Part shown: positions 26,547 to 35,645 of the stretch, in pieces | Layout: each line of letters opens with the position of its first letter | How positions within the stretch are numbered: position 1 is the stretch's first letter | Assembly (NCBI RefSeq): GCF_001404985.1 | Contig: NZ_JRLF01000015.1 | Span: 1 to 64,000, forward strand | Direction of reading: 5' to 3' | DNA length: 64,000 nucleotides | From: Flavobacterium aquidurense | Lineage (GTDB): Bacteria > Bacteroidota > Bacteroidia > Flavobacteriales > Flavobacteriaceae | The notes under the pieces: generated by a model | What the model saw: the letters and a program-made list of their open reading frames with translations, nothing else | The model's database searches: none | What the model was told of the DNA's origin: nothing | Translations under genes and position numbers: made by a program

Positions 26547-27653
26547 ATGACATCAGAAATAATTTATAAATACCTTTCTAATGAAGCTTCAGAACAAGAA
26601 GTTCAAACCCTTTTTGAATGGATTGATGCTTCTGAAGAAAATAAAAAACACTTTATCGCTTTAAAAAAAACCTGGGCTTTAGCGGCACTTTCTGAAGATG
26701 TTTCGAAAGAATTAACTCCGGTAATTTCAATTAAGCCAAAAAAGAAATCAGTTCAGTATCTAAAATATGCTGCTGTATTTTTAGTTTTATTTGGGTTAGG
26801 AAAATTAGCTTTGGACTTTAGTCAAAAAACAAAATCAGCCTCAAAAGAAATTGTGCTCGAATGGGCTGATGGACGTTCAGAATATATTACCAAAGACAAT
26901 CAAACGAAATTAGTAAACGACAAAGGCGATTTGATTGCAAAGAAATTTACAAACCACATTATTTATTTTGGGAAAGTAAAGAATCAGGAAGTGGTTTACA
27001 ATACGCTTAAAGTTCCTTACGGGAAAAAATTCAAACTCACACTTTCTGATGGAACTGTTGTAAGTGTAAATTCAGGGACAACTTTGCGTTATCCGGAGCA
27101 GTTTGGCATCAACGGAAAAAGAAATGTTTACCTGAACGGAGAAGCTTTTTTTGATGTCGCCAAAGACAAAAAACACCCGTTTATTGTCAACGCCAATAAG
27201 GTTGATATTGAAGTTCTGGGTACAAAATTCAACATTAGTGCTTATCCTGAAAATCCAAGTGTAAACAGTACTTTGGTCGAAGGAAGTATCAAAATGTATG
27301 AAGTCGAAAACAAACTAAATACAGTTTTGCTTGCGCCAAACCAAATGGCAACCTGGAATAATAATTCTAAAAAAATTACAACAAAAGCGGTTGATCCTAC
27401 TTTTTATTCGGCATGGACAAAAGGCGAACTTGCTTTTAAGGATACCCCATTTTCAACAATCGCTAAAATAATTCAACGTACTTACGACGTCGAAATTATA
27501 AATGAAAATACTGTTTTGGCCAAGCAGAATTTTACTGGCAGCATTAAAATTAGTGAATCCAGTGTCGAAAACATTTTAGAACTTCTAAAACGTGACACGC
27601 CGTTTAAGTATTCGATTAAAGAAAATACGATTACCATTACCAATCTTCCATAA
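26547..27653 (+). CDS. FecR-type anti-sigma factor
   Basis: A 368-residue single-pass inner-membrane protein. The N-terminal cytoplasmic anti-sigma part (about 1-72, DUF4880-like) precedes a transmembrane segment (about 74-92, YLKYAAVFLVLFGLGKLAL). The periplasmic FecR domain (about 150-250, VPYGKKFKLTLSDGTVVSVNSG, GEAFFDVAKDKKHPFIV) and a C-terminal DUF4974/STN-like domain (about 290-365, GELAFKDTPFSTIAKIIQ) follow. It would bind the SusC STN domain and pass the signal to the sigma factor encoded 67 bases upstream. Confidence 0.93.
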   Translation: MTSEIIYKYLSNEASEQEVQTLFEWIDASEENKKHFIALKKTWALAALSEDVSKELTPVISIKPKKKSVQYLKYAAVFLVLFGLGKLALDFSQKTKSASKEIVLEWADGRSEYITKDNQTKLVNDKGDLIAKKFTNHIIYFGKVKNQEVVYNTLKVPYGKKFKLTLSDGTVVSVNSGTTLRYPEQFGINGKRNVYLNGEAFFDVAKDKKHPFIVNANKVDIEVLGTKFNISAYPENPSVNSTLVEGSIKMYEVENKLNTVLLAPNQMATWNNNSKKITTKAVDPTFYSAWTKGELAFKDTPFSTIAKIIQRTYDVEIINENTVLAKQNFTGSIKISESSVENILELLKRDTPFKYSIKENTITITNLP

Positions 27654-27663
27654 CTAAATAAAC

Positions 27664-30600
27664 ATGACTTTTACGATACCCAATTTAAGGAAAATGCTAT
27701 TTTTCCTAGCCCTGATCATATCCTGTTTTAAAGGTTTTTCTCAGAATAAAGGCATAACATTACAAGTAAAAAACAAACCTATCAGTTTGATTATTAAATC
27801 GATTGAAGAACAAACTGATTTTAGGATTATTTATAATGCAAGAAAAATTGATGCTGATCAGCTGGCAGATATTAATGTTCAAAATGCATCTTTAGAAGCC
27901 GTTTTGACGCAATTATTTGAAGGGAAAAATATTTCGTTTTATATCCAGAAAAAGCAGGTTTTATTAACGAACTCTGCTCCTGCTTCAACTTCTATTTCTT
28001 CTGATGAAAAAGAAAGGTTTATTACCGGAACGGTTTATAATGTCAAAGACAAACAGCCGCTTCCAGGAGCAACAATTCGCATAAAAGGAACCGGAATGGG
28101 TGCTATAACTGATTTTAACGGAAAATTTGTGTATCAGTTAAAAGGAAACAACATCAACAATATGGTGCTTGAAGCGGGTTTTTTAGGAATGATATCCCAA
28201 ACTGTAAAAGCAGATAATAAAAAAGAGTTTTCATTTTATCTGGAAGAATTCACAGACGAATTGAATCAGGTGGTTATTACTTCATCTTACGGAACCACAA
28301 AATTAAAAGAGGAAATTGTTGGAAGTATTTCAAGCATAAATGCAAAAGATATTCCGGTTCAGCAAGCATCTGAAAGTATTGATAAAATGCTTGAAGGACA
28401 AGTTGCGGGTGTCTTAATCGAAAATACATCCGGAGTTGGCGGACCTGTAAAAATTAACATTCGCGGTCAAGGTACTTTAAAGTCCTTATCAGGTTCTATT
28501 TTAGGTACTTCGACACAGCCATTGATTATTGTTGATGGTGTAATCATGAGCGAACAAAGTGGTATTGACAGTCAATATTTTGATGGAGGAAGATTAGCCG
28601 AAGGATTATCAAATCCATTAGCGATGATTTCTACTGATAATATTGAGGATTTTACAGTTCTTAAAGATGCTGCGGCTGTTGGTATTTATGGTGCTGATGG
28701 TGCAAATGGTGTAATTTTAATTACTACCAAAAAAGGAAAAGTTGGAAAAGCCAAGTTTGGATTTTCAAATCAATTGGGAGTTTCATCTGCAATTAATCAG
28801 ATTAAATACTTAAACGGAAATCAGTATACAGAACTAAGAAACGATTATCTAAAAAATACTTCTCCGGGAAGTGCGCTTCTTCCCTACAACGGCGTGGATA
28901 CAAACTGGTTTGATTTATTAAATAAAACAGGAATTTATAATAAATATAATTTTAGCGTTTCAGGAGCTAATTCAAAGTTTTCATACCGAACAAATTTAAC
29001 GTATTTAAATATTGACGAACCTCAATTGGGCAATACAACAAAACAGCTTAACGGGGGAATTAATTTGGGATACAGACATTCAAAATGGAATGTGAATCTA
29101 TCTTTAAATCCAAGTTTTATTAAAAAAGATGCACCAAATGTTTTTTATGATTTCGCTTATCTCCCTACCATTTCACCGTATAATGCTGATGGAAGTTATT
29201 CTAAATTAGGAGTTTCGGGCGGAAACACCGGAGGAAATCCATTTGCTGCGATTGAGCAAAACAGAAATCAAACGGAGACTTTTGGAATTTTAGGAAGTCT
29301 TAATTTAGGGTATGAATTGAATAAAAACATAAAATTTGCCACCTTATTTGGTATTGATTATGTCGATAAAGAGCAGGATCGTTATTTTTCAGGTGAAAAT
29401 GAAAGCGGACAAAATAACAGCACATTTGTTTTAGGTGGAGAAACATATCCTAACTGGGGAAGAAGGCTTTTTAATAACCGAAATTCAACAAAATGGAACT
29501 GGCAGGGACAAATGTTGTTTGAAAAAGAAATCAATAAAAACAACAAAATTGATGGTGTAATAGGATTTGAACTTGGCGAAGAAAAGATAAATTTTGATTA
29601 CGCTTCAGCATCCGGTTTTGTGAACCCAAATGTACTTAACAATATCGCAGATGCTCTGCAGGATGATAATACTGCAACTCCTAACGTAGATGAATCAAAA
29701 GCAAGACAAGTTAGAGGTAATGAAATAAGTTATAATTCGAGAGTTTCGGCATTTGCCCAGGTAAATTATAATTACAAAAAGAAATATTATGCTTTGGCAA
29801 ACATCAGGCGTGACGAAAGTTCTGTTTTTGGTGATGATACAAATGTTGCCTTAAACAGCGGTGCAGGCTTAGCATGGATTATGAGCAACGAAGATTTTCT
29901 GCAATCAAGTTCATGGGTAGATTTCCTGAAATTAAAAATTAGTTATGGTTCAACCGGGAACTCCAGAATTGGTTCATACCGCTCAAAAGGACTTTATACT
30001 GTTGTTCAAAACGGTTATAATGGCGATTTAAGCGCTGGTTCAAGTGTGTCTCCTAACGGAAATTTAAGCTGGGAGAAAAACTTAAAATTCAATACCGGAT
30101 TTGAGTTCAATGTTTTCAATACTGTAGAACTTTCGCTTGAATATTATTATGACAATTTATCTGATTTAATTACATCACGCGATATTCCAACAGAAACCGG
30201 ATACAGTACCGTACAGTTAAATGCATCTGATATGTACAATAAAGGTTTTGAATTGACAACCCGATTTAAATGGTTTCAAAAAGAAAATTTTAAATGGAGT
30301 ACGACTTTTAATATCTCTACCGTAGAAAACAAAGTGACCAATTTGGTTGGTTTAGGAAGCGATTATTCTTTGGCAAATATTGCGCTGGCACAAAAAACAG
30401 GATACAGCACATCGACAATTTGGGGCGTAAACTGGATAGGTGTTGATCCTGCTACAGGCCGTGACTTAATTAGAAAAAACGGTCAGGTTTATGATGCGGC
30501 AACTTATAACAGATTGTTTACCAATGCAGATTGGGAACCAATTGGGGATACGCAGCCAAAAGCTTTTGGTGGTTTTGGTAACAGAATTTCATTTAGGGAC

Positions 30601-31017
30601 ATCACTTTAACAGTAAATGGTGCTTTTCAATTGGGCGGTGATAAATTAATCTCTGATGAAATTATTTCTAAATACAGCATTACTTCCAATAGAAATATGT
30701 CTGTAAATGCATACGATTACTGGAGAAATCAGGGAGATATTGTCTCACAGCCTGCCCCAAGCAATAATACACTGCTTTCTAATATGAGCAAATATGTATA
30801 TGATGCTACTTATGTCAAAATCAGTAATATTAACTTAAGCTATAATGTTCCTGTAAAAAATACTTTTCTTGATACATTGACCATTTTTGCAGATGTCTCG
30901 AATGTATTGTATTGGTACAAAGAAAAAAGTCCTTCAGGAATGAATGGCATCAGAGAATTCAGTTACAATTATCCACAAGCCAGAACCATTTCATGTGGCA
31001 TTAATACTAAATTTTAA
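27664..31017 (+). CDS. SusC/RagA TonB-linked receptor with N-terminal STN signalling domain
   Basis: An 1117-residue outer-membrane transporter. Domains: signal peptide (about 1-27), secretin/TonB short N-terminal domain STN (about 30-100, QVKNKPISLIIKSIEEQTDF), CarboxypepD_reg-like (about 118-205), plug (about 213-335, with the SusC signature VIVDGVI-type LIIVDGVIMSEQSG and DFTVLKDAAAVGIYGADGA) and barrel ending in Phe. The STN domain contacts FecR across the periplasm. With the SusD gene four bases downstream it forms a pedal-bin importer for a large nutrient, probably a glycan or peptide; the substrate is not evident. Confidence 0.94.
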   Translation: MTFTIPNLRKMLFFLALIISCFKGFSQNKGITLQVKNKPISLIIKSIEEQTDFRIIYNARKIDADQLADINVQNASLEAVLTQLFEGKNISFYIQKKQVLLTNSAPASTSISSDEKERFITGTVYNVKDKQPLPGATIRIKGTGMGAITDFNGKFVYQLKGNNINNMVLEAGFLGMISQTVKADNKKEFSFYLEEFTDELNQVVITSSYGTTKLKEEIVGSISSINAKDIPVQQASESIDKMLEGQVAGVLIENTSGVGGPVKINIRGQGTLKSLSGSILGTSTQPLIIVDGVIMSEQSGIDSQYFDGGRLAEGLSNPLAMISTDNIEDFTVLKDAAAVGIYGADGANGVILITTKKGKVGKAKFGFSNQLGVSSAINQIKYLNGNQYTELRNDYLKNTSPGSALLPYNGVDTNWFDLLNKTGIYNKYNFSVSGANSKFSYRTNLTYLNIDEPQLGNTTKQLNGGINLGYRHSKWNVNLSLNPSFIKKDAPNVFYDFAYLPTISPYNADGSYSKLGVSGGNTGGNPFAAIEQNRNQTETFGILGSLNLGYELNKNIKFATLFGIDYVDKEQDRYFSGENESGQNNSTFVLGGETYPNWGRRLFNNRNSTKWNWQGQMLFEKEINKNNKIDGVIGFELGEEKINFDYASASGFVNPNVLNNIADALQDDNTATPNVDESKARQVRGNEISYNSRVSAFAQVNYNYKKKYYALANIRRDESSVFGDDTNVALNSGAGLAWIMSNEDFLQSSSWVDFLKLKISYGSTGNSRIGSYRSKGLYTVVQNGYNGDLSAGSSVSPNGNLSWEKNLKFNTGFEFNVFNTVELSLEYYYDNLSDLITSRDIPTETGYSTVQLNASDMYNKGFELTTRFKWFQKENFKWSTTFNISTVENKVTNLVGLGSDYSLANIALAQKTGYSTSTIWGVNWIGVDPATGRDLIRKNGQVYDAATYNRLFTNADWEPIGDTQPKAFGGFGNRISFRDITLTVNGAFQLGGDKLISDEIISKYSITSNRNMSVNAYDYWRNQGDIVSQPAPSNNTLLSNMSKYVYDATYVKISNINLSYNVPVKNTFLDTLTIFADVSNVLYWYKEKSPSGMNGIREFSYNYPQARTISCGINTKF

Positions 31018-31021
31018 AATA

Positions 31022-32500
31022 ATGAAATACTTTAAAAATATAAATGCGGTTAAACTTCCAGCTTTTTTTGTTCTGGTATTTTTATTGCACGGCTGCAGTG
31101 ACTTCTTAGAACAGGAACCCGGAACACAAATTTCGATTACAGAACAATTAAAAACAAAAGAAGGTGTTCTGCAAGCGGTAAACGGAATGTACAGATCACT
31201 TGAATCTACTTTGCGCGGCGGGAATTTCGCAGTATATGCTGATCTTCAGGGCGGGAATCTAAAATTTACGCCTTCGCGAAGTGAAAGTTCAAAAGGGCAA
31301 GTTAGCATTCTCGAAGGCGTATCAAACCTATATTCGTTTGATGATCAGCCAAACAATTCTAATCTTGCTTCTTTTTACAACAATAGTTACACCGTTATCA
31401 ATCAGTCAAATTTAATATTAGAATTTACAGATGCACTGACAGATGCTACCGAAGCAGAAAAAAATCAAATAAAAGCCGAAGCTTTGACAGTTAGGGCTTA
31501 TGCACACTTTTTATTAAGCGAAGTATACAGCCAAAATTATGGTTATACAGAAAATGCGTCACATTTGGGCATTATTTATACCAAAGCTTCTATAAACAAA
31601 GGCCTTGTATATCCTGCAAGAGAAACTGTGGCTAATACTTATGCTTTTATTATCGACGATATCAATACGGCTTTAAATCTTTATTCTGATGCAAAAATTT
31701 TGAGCGGCCCTGTTTATTCTTATTTTAGTAAAACAAGCGCAAAAGCATTACTGGCAAGAGTTTATTTATCTAAAAAAGACTGGAAAAATGCCTATGATAC
31801 AGCAAATGATGTCATTACAAATTCAGGCGTAAACCTGGTAAGTTCTGCTGCTTATATTTCGCAATGGGCAGAGCCAGATCTTCCAATTTCAGAAATCCTT
31901 CTCGAATTCACGATACCCAGAACTAACGAAGGTGGAGCCAGCGGTTCGCTATCTGCATTTTACGGATATACTTCTTCAACAGTTTATGGTAATTATGCGG
32001 CTTCGCAGGATTTAATAGATTTATACGAAGCCTCAGATATTAGAAAGCAATTATTTCTGGTAGTGCCAATTTCGACAATCGTTAGTCTCCAGCCTGTAAA
32101 TTTAAATTATTATTTTACTAAAAAGTTTCAGGGAAATCCCGGTTATGCTGCTTTTAGATTAAGTGAACAATATTTAATACGTGCGGAGGCTGCTTTTGAA
32201 CTTAACAATACAGATCAGGCAAAAAGTGACATTAATACCATCAGAAACCGATCAAATGCTAGTGCTGTAAAAGATTCTGAAAATCTAAAAGACGCTATAT
32301 TCCTGGAAAGAAGAAAAGAACTTTGCTTTGAAGGACAGTTACTTTTTGACATAGGCCGAAACAAAAAAGACATTTCAAGAAATGATGGTTGTATTGCCCT
32401 AAGCTGTGGTCTTACCTATCCGTCGCCAAAATTTGTATTGCCAATACCAAGAAGTAATATTAACCTTAACCCAAACCTGAAACAAAATGAATCGTATTAA
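31022..32500 (+). CDS. SusD/RagB family nutrient-binding lipoprotein
   Basis: A 492-residue surface lipoprotein with the lipobox LHGC (Cys25) and the SusD start CSDFLEQEPGTQIS. Tetratricopeptide-like helices carry AEALTVRAYAHFLLSEVYSQ near residue 155, and the C-terminal region has EQYLIRAEAAFEL, RNRSNA and FLERRKELCFEGQLLFDIGR, typical of the family. I chose the ATG at 31022, four bases after the SusC stop, because the lipoprotein signal begins there; a longer frame from 30944 would run through the end of susC. It caps the SusC barrel as the ligand-binding lid. Confidence 0.94.
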   Translation: MKYFKNINAVKLPAFFVLVFLLHGCSDFLEQEPGTQISITEQLKTKEGVLQAVNGMYRSLESTLRGGNFAVYADLQGGNLKFTPSRSESSKGQVSILEGVSNLYSFDDQPNNSNLASFYNNSYTVINQSNLILEFTDALTDATEAEKNQIKAEALTVRAYAHFLLSEVYSQNYGYTENASHLGIIYTKASINKGLVYPARETVANTYAFIIDDINTALNLYSDAKILSGPVYSYFSKTSAKALLARVYLSKKDWKNAYDTANDVITNSGVNLVSSAAYISQWAEPDLPISEILLEFTIPRTNEGGASGSLSAFYGYTSSTVYGNYAASQDLIDLYEASDIRKQLFLVVPISTIVSLQPVNLNYYFTKKFQGNPGYAAFRLSEQYLIRAEAAFELNNTDQAKSDINTIRNRSNASAVKDSENLKDAIFLERRKELCFEGQLLFDIGRNKKDISRNDGCIALSCGLTYPSPKFVLPIPRSNINLNPNLKQNESY

Positions 32501-33953
32501 AATCATATTCCTATTTAGTATTGTTATAGCACTTGCATCTTGTTCTAAGGATGATTACAGGCTAGATGCGCAAAACATAGATCCTTTTGTAAGGTTTAAC
32601 TTTTTGACAAGCGGTGCCGGAGTTCCGTTAGAATATCCTGCTGTAAGCACCACAATTCAGCCTGCTGCCAGTTACGAAAATAAATCAGTCAAAATACTTA
32701 AAGTTCCTGTTACGCTGACCTCAACAACCTTAAAAACTCCTGTTACAGTAAATTTTAGCGCATTTACTTCCGGAAATCCGGACACTTTTACGCTGGAACC
32801 TGCCAGCGAATTAGTATTTCAGGGCAATAAATTAACCGATACCATTTATTTATCTTTTGATAAAAGATGGGCAAACAAACAAACTATTACCTTAAAATTA
32901 GAGCGTGCATCTGATGAAAATATTCACGTAGGAAACTTAAATACCTATGCCGCAAATGACATTTTTACAATTAATTTACAAGATATAAGCACCACTTATA
33001 CTTTTCCGGTAAAAGACTTTATTGTAAAAGGAGAAATTGGCGAAACAATCGATTTTAAAGTTAATTTCCCTAACGGATTTTTCCCTTCGGAAATAGAAAA
33101 CGCTTCTATTTTTAAATTCCAAAATGGTTTTGAATATTCTTTAACGCATGATGATTATGGCGATAACAGAAGTTCAATAACGTATCATCTAAAACTTTTG
33201 GAAGATATTCAGAATGATGATGCACGTTATGAGACAAAAATTAATTTAATCAATATTCCAAATTACACTGCTACCGGAAATGTAGGTATAACAGTCGTAA
33301 AACCTATAAAATCACCGCGAGATATTCAGGCAAATCCGGCTTCGAAATTCTCTGATCCTGCCAATGCATTTTACCTGACTTATGGCGAACATTGGTTTAA
33401 CAACAATGGCACTTGCTCCTGGCAGACTTTTAATGCTTTGACATTTCCGGTTGTCGTAACAAAAGACAACGAAAATGCGATATTATATAGTGATAAAGGA
33501 ACAGCAAACCCAAATGATGATGTATATCATGATGCCTTCAAAATTGGTTTTAATGTTGCCACCGGAACCAATACAGTCAATTCTTTTGGTTTAAAAAGGT
33601 GGTTTTCTAACGAAAATAACTCCGCAGCCGTTTCTCCCGGATTTAATATTACCTCAGCATTAGAATTTTTTCCGGCAAACGGAAACAGCAAAACACAGGG
33701 AACCGTATTAGTGATTCCGCAAGATATCACCATTGGATCCAGTGCTACAAATACTCATGTAATTGCGATTTCAGGCGACGGAACATATAAGGAAATCAGC
33801 GCGGGTTTATATGAGATTTCATTCGAATTGAAACTAACCAACGATAAACTTTTTGGAGGAACCGTTTCAACACAGTACAGAATGTATAACAACAGGGTTT
33901 ATCCAAAACCTGCTGCATTAAATATTCCTTGTCCTAAAGAAGTTACGCTTTAG
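32487..33953 (+). CDS. SusCD-associated surface lipoprotein of unknown function
   Basis: A 488-residue lipoprotein with lipobox ALASC (Cys19), followed by an Asp-rich start (SKDDYRLDAQNIDPFVRF). It is beta-rich throughout, with a first part (about 30-165) resembling Calx-beta/DUF4843-type domains found in SusD-associated proteins (VTVNFSAFTSGN, LSFDKRWANKQTITLKLERA). No catalytic motif was recognised. It overlaps the SusD gene by 14 bases and is thus co-translated; it probably binds ligand at the cell surface or stabilises the SusCD complex. Exact family uncertain. Confidence 0.75.
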   Translation: MNRIKIIFLFSIVIALASCSKDDYRLDAQNIDPFVRFNFLTSGAGVPLEYPAVSTTIQPAASYENKSVKILKVPVTLTSTTLKTPVTVNFSAFTSGNPDTFTLEPASELVFQGNKLTDTIYLSFDKRWANKQTITLKLERASDENIHVGNLNTYAANDIFTINLQDISTTYTFPVKDFIVKGEIGETIDFKVNFPNGFFPSEIENASIFKFQNGFEYSLTHDDYGDNRSSITYHLKLLEDIQNDDARYETKINLINIPNYTATGNVGITVVKPIKSPRDIQANPASKFSDPANAFYLTYGEHWFNNNGTCSWQTFNALTFPVVVTKDNENAILYSDKGTANPNDDVYHDAFKIGFNVATGTNTVNSFGLKRWFSNENNSAAVSPGFNITSALEFFPANGNSKTQGTVLVIPQDITIGSSATNTHVIAISGDGTYKEISAGLYEISFELKLTNDKLFGGTVSTQYRMYNNRVYPKPAALNIPCPKEVTL

Positions 33954-33960
33954 TTTTTAG

Positions 33961-34025
33961 TTGACAGTCGCAGTTGACAGTCGCAGTTGACAGTCGCAGT
34001 TGACAGTCGCAGTTGACAGTCGCAG
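33961..34025. repeat. Five exact copies of a 13-bp tandem repeat
   Basis: The unit TTGACAGTCGCAG is repeated five times without error, immediately after the lipoprotein stop. Exact copies suggest recent expansion and possible length variation among strains. Confidence 0.95.
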
Positions 34026-34026
34026 T

Positions 34027-34059
34027 AACTTTGTCAAAGTTTTAAACTTTGACAAAGTT
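34027..34059. repeat. 33-bp palindrome, possible terminator of the SusCD operon
   Basis: Sixteen-base arms (34027-34042 and 34044-34059), built from AACTTTGTCAAAGTTT and its complement, meet at a single base. No T-run follows, so it may be a dispersed palindromic element rather than a true terminator. Confidence 0.8.
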
Positions 34060-34080
34060 CTCGAAAACCGAAGACCTAAC

Positions 34081-34173
34081 CTAAAACTGAAAACTGAAAA
34101 CTGAGACTGAGACTGAGACTGAAACCTGAAAACTGAGACTGAAAACTGAAACCTGAGACCTAAAACCTAAAAC
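34081..34173. repeat. Degenerate ACTGAAA/ACTGAGA repeat before the peroxidase gene
   Basis: Units of actgaa, actgag, acctga and acctaa fill the stretch up to 24 bases before the TTG start of the cytochrome c peroxidase. The same wording occurs before the ABC gene (17401-17415) and, inverted, before the P-type ATPase gene (40631-40650). Confidence 0.8.
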
Positions 34174-34197
34174 AAGTCAAAATCAAAAACAACAAAA

Positions 34198-35340
34198 TTG
34201 AAAAAACTAATCTTCCCTATTCTTCTTCTGTTGAGTTTAACAGCCTATAAAAGCGTTGAACAGCCGGATTATATTGATGTACAGGAATTACGAAAATTAT
34301 ATTCCGGCGGAGATCTTGCAAAATGGCCAGAGGCAGAATTACATAAAAATATCGATAAAACTAAATTTCAGGATATTGGTGTACTTCCTGCTGTTCCCTA
34401 CCCGGATTATAATCCGTATTCTAAGGAAAAAGAAAGTCTGGGCAAGATATTGTTTTTTGATCCAAGGCTGTCTACAAGCGGACAAATTGCATGCGCTTCG
34501 TGCCATAATCCTGAATTGGGATGGACAGATAATTTAACGCGCTCTTTTGGTCACGACCGTCAAACCGGGAAACGAAACTCCATGACGATTTTAAACTCGG
34601 CGTATGCTACTTCATTATTTTGGGATGGCCGTGCTTCAAGTCTGGAAGATCAGGCACAATTCCCGATTGGAGATCCGCTTGAAATGAACGAAAAACTGAC
34701 GATTGCCGTTGATAAAATCGCCAAAATTAAAGGCTATAATGAGTTGTTTACAGCAGCATTTGGGGATAAAAAAGTGAATCTGCAAAGAATTCAATATGCG
34801 ATTGCTACTTTCGAAAGATCTATAAATAGTCCGAAAAGTAAATTTGACAACTTCATTAGCGGTAAATCTGAGGCATATACAGATCAACAAGTAAAAGGGT
34901 TGCATTTGTTCAGAACCAAAGCCCAATGCATCAATTGCCACAATACGCCTTATTTCAGCGACAATCAGTTTCATAATGACGGACAAACTTTATTTGGAAC
35001 AAAAAATGAAGATTTCGGACGTTATAATGTCACGAAAGATGTAAAAGATATTGGCAAATTCAGAACGCCAACACTTCGTGAAGTTGCCAACACAAAACCC
35101 TGGATGCATCACGGACATTTTCCTTCTTTACTGGATGTTGTTGAATTGTACAATTTAGGAAACCCATCGCCTGTTCAGAAAAAATATTTGGGAACTGCAA
35201 GAGATTCCCTAATTCCGAAAGTAGATCCAATGCTTAAAAAACTAGATTTAAACAAAGAGGAAATTAGTGATTTATTGGCTTTTATAGAAACACTAAGTAC
35301 GCCAACACGAAGAATTATGACGCCTACAATGCCGAAATAA
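34198..35340 (+). CDS. Di-haem cytochrome c peroxidase (MauG/CcpA family)
   Basis: A 380-residue exported protein with a signal peptide (about 1-16) and two haem c sites, CASCH (99-103) and CINCH (244-248). Segments typical of the family are LGKILFFDPRLSTSG near 81, RNSMTILNSAYATSLFWDGR near 126, and FRTPTLREVANTKPWMHHGHF (written here in two parts: FRTPTLREV and PWMHHGHF). Known members reduce hydrogen peroxide with cytochrome c electrons in the periplasm, or oxidise peptides. The start is TTG at 34198; there is no ATG that would give the signal peptide. It follows the SusCD locus but is separated by repeats, so co-regulation is uncertain. Confidence 0.9.
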   Translation: MKKLIFPILLLLSLTAYKSVEQPDYIDVQELRKLYSGGDLAKWPEAELHKNIDKTKFQDIGVLPAVPYPDYNPYSKEKESLGKILFFDPRLSTSGQIACASCHNPELGWTDNLTRSFGHDRQTGKRNSMTILNSAYATSLFWDGRASSLEDQAQFPIGDPLEMNEKLTIAVDKIAKIKGYNELFTAAFGDKKVNLQRIQYAIATFERSINSPKSKFDNFISGKSEAYTDQQVKGLHLFRTKAQCINCHNTPYFSDNQFHNDGQTLFGTKNEDFGRYNVTKDVKDIGKFRTPTLREVANTKPWMHHGHFPSLLDVVELYNLGNPSPVQKKYLGTARDSLIPKVDPMLKKLDLNKEEISDLLAFIETLSTPTRRIMTPTMPK

Positions 35341-35393
35341 TCACCATATATAAAACTGATTTGAAATTGCCCCAAAAATTTCAGATCTGTAAG

Positions 35394-35422
35394 GCCCGAT
35401 TCTTCATGAAACGGGCTTTTTT
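35394..35422 (+). terminator. Terminator of the peroxidase gene
   Basis: GCCCG (35394-35398) and CGGGC (35412-35416) form a stem followed by six T. Confidence 0.7.
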
Positions 35423-35591
35423 ATTTTAAAAACATAGAAATGATGTATAAAATTACCTTAATTGTAGTTTCAAATTCATCTTTATATGCGTTTAAAAAAA
35501 TGTGTATTAGTAAAGAACTCCTCATCGTAATTAACTATTGTTTCATTGAAGTTTAAAATGACTAATGCATCATACTACAATTATCATTTTT

Positions 35592-35599
35592 TAAATTTG
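35592..35599 (+). promoter_or_regulatory. -7 element of the VOC gene
   Basis: TAAATTTG fits the TAnnTTTG consensus 46 bases before the VOC protein start. No good -33 triplet is seen. The rest of the 305-base gap after the peroxidase holds only the terminator. Confidence 0.4.
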
Positions 35600-35645
35600 T
35601 TAGAAACATAAAGAAGCTCTTTCTTCTTTTATAAAAAATACCATT

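Noticed and set aside
30944..31021. Upstream start for the SusD gene
   Set aside because: It would add 26 residues encoded within the end of susC in another frame, in front of a normal lipoprotein signal.
33961..34025. Tandem array considered as a CRISPR array
   Set aside because: The units are directly adjacent, 13 bases long and without spacers, and no cas genes are present.
35440..35556. A 38-codon plus-strand frame after the peroxidase terminator
   Set aside because: Too short, no recognisable motif, and no promoter at a suitable distance.
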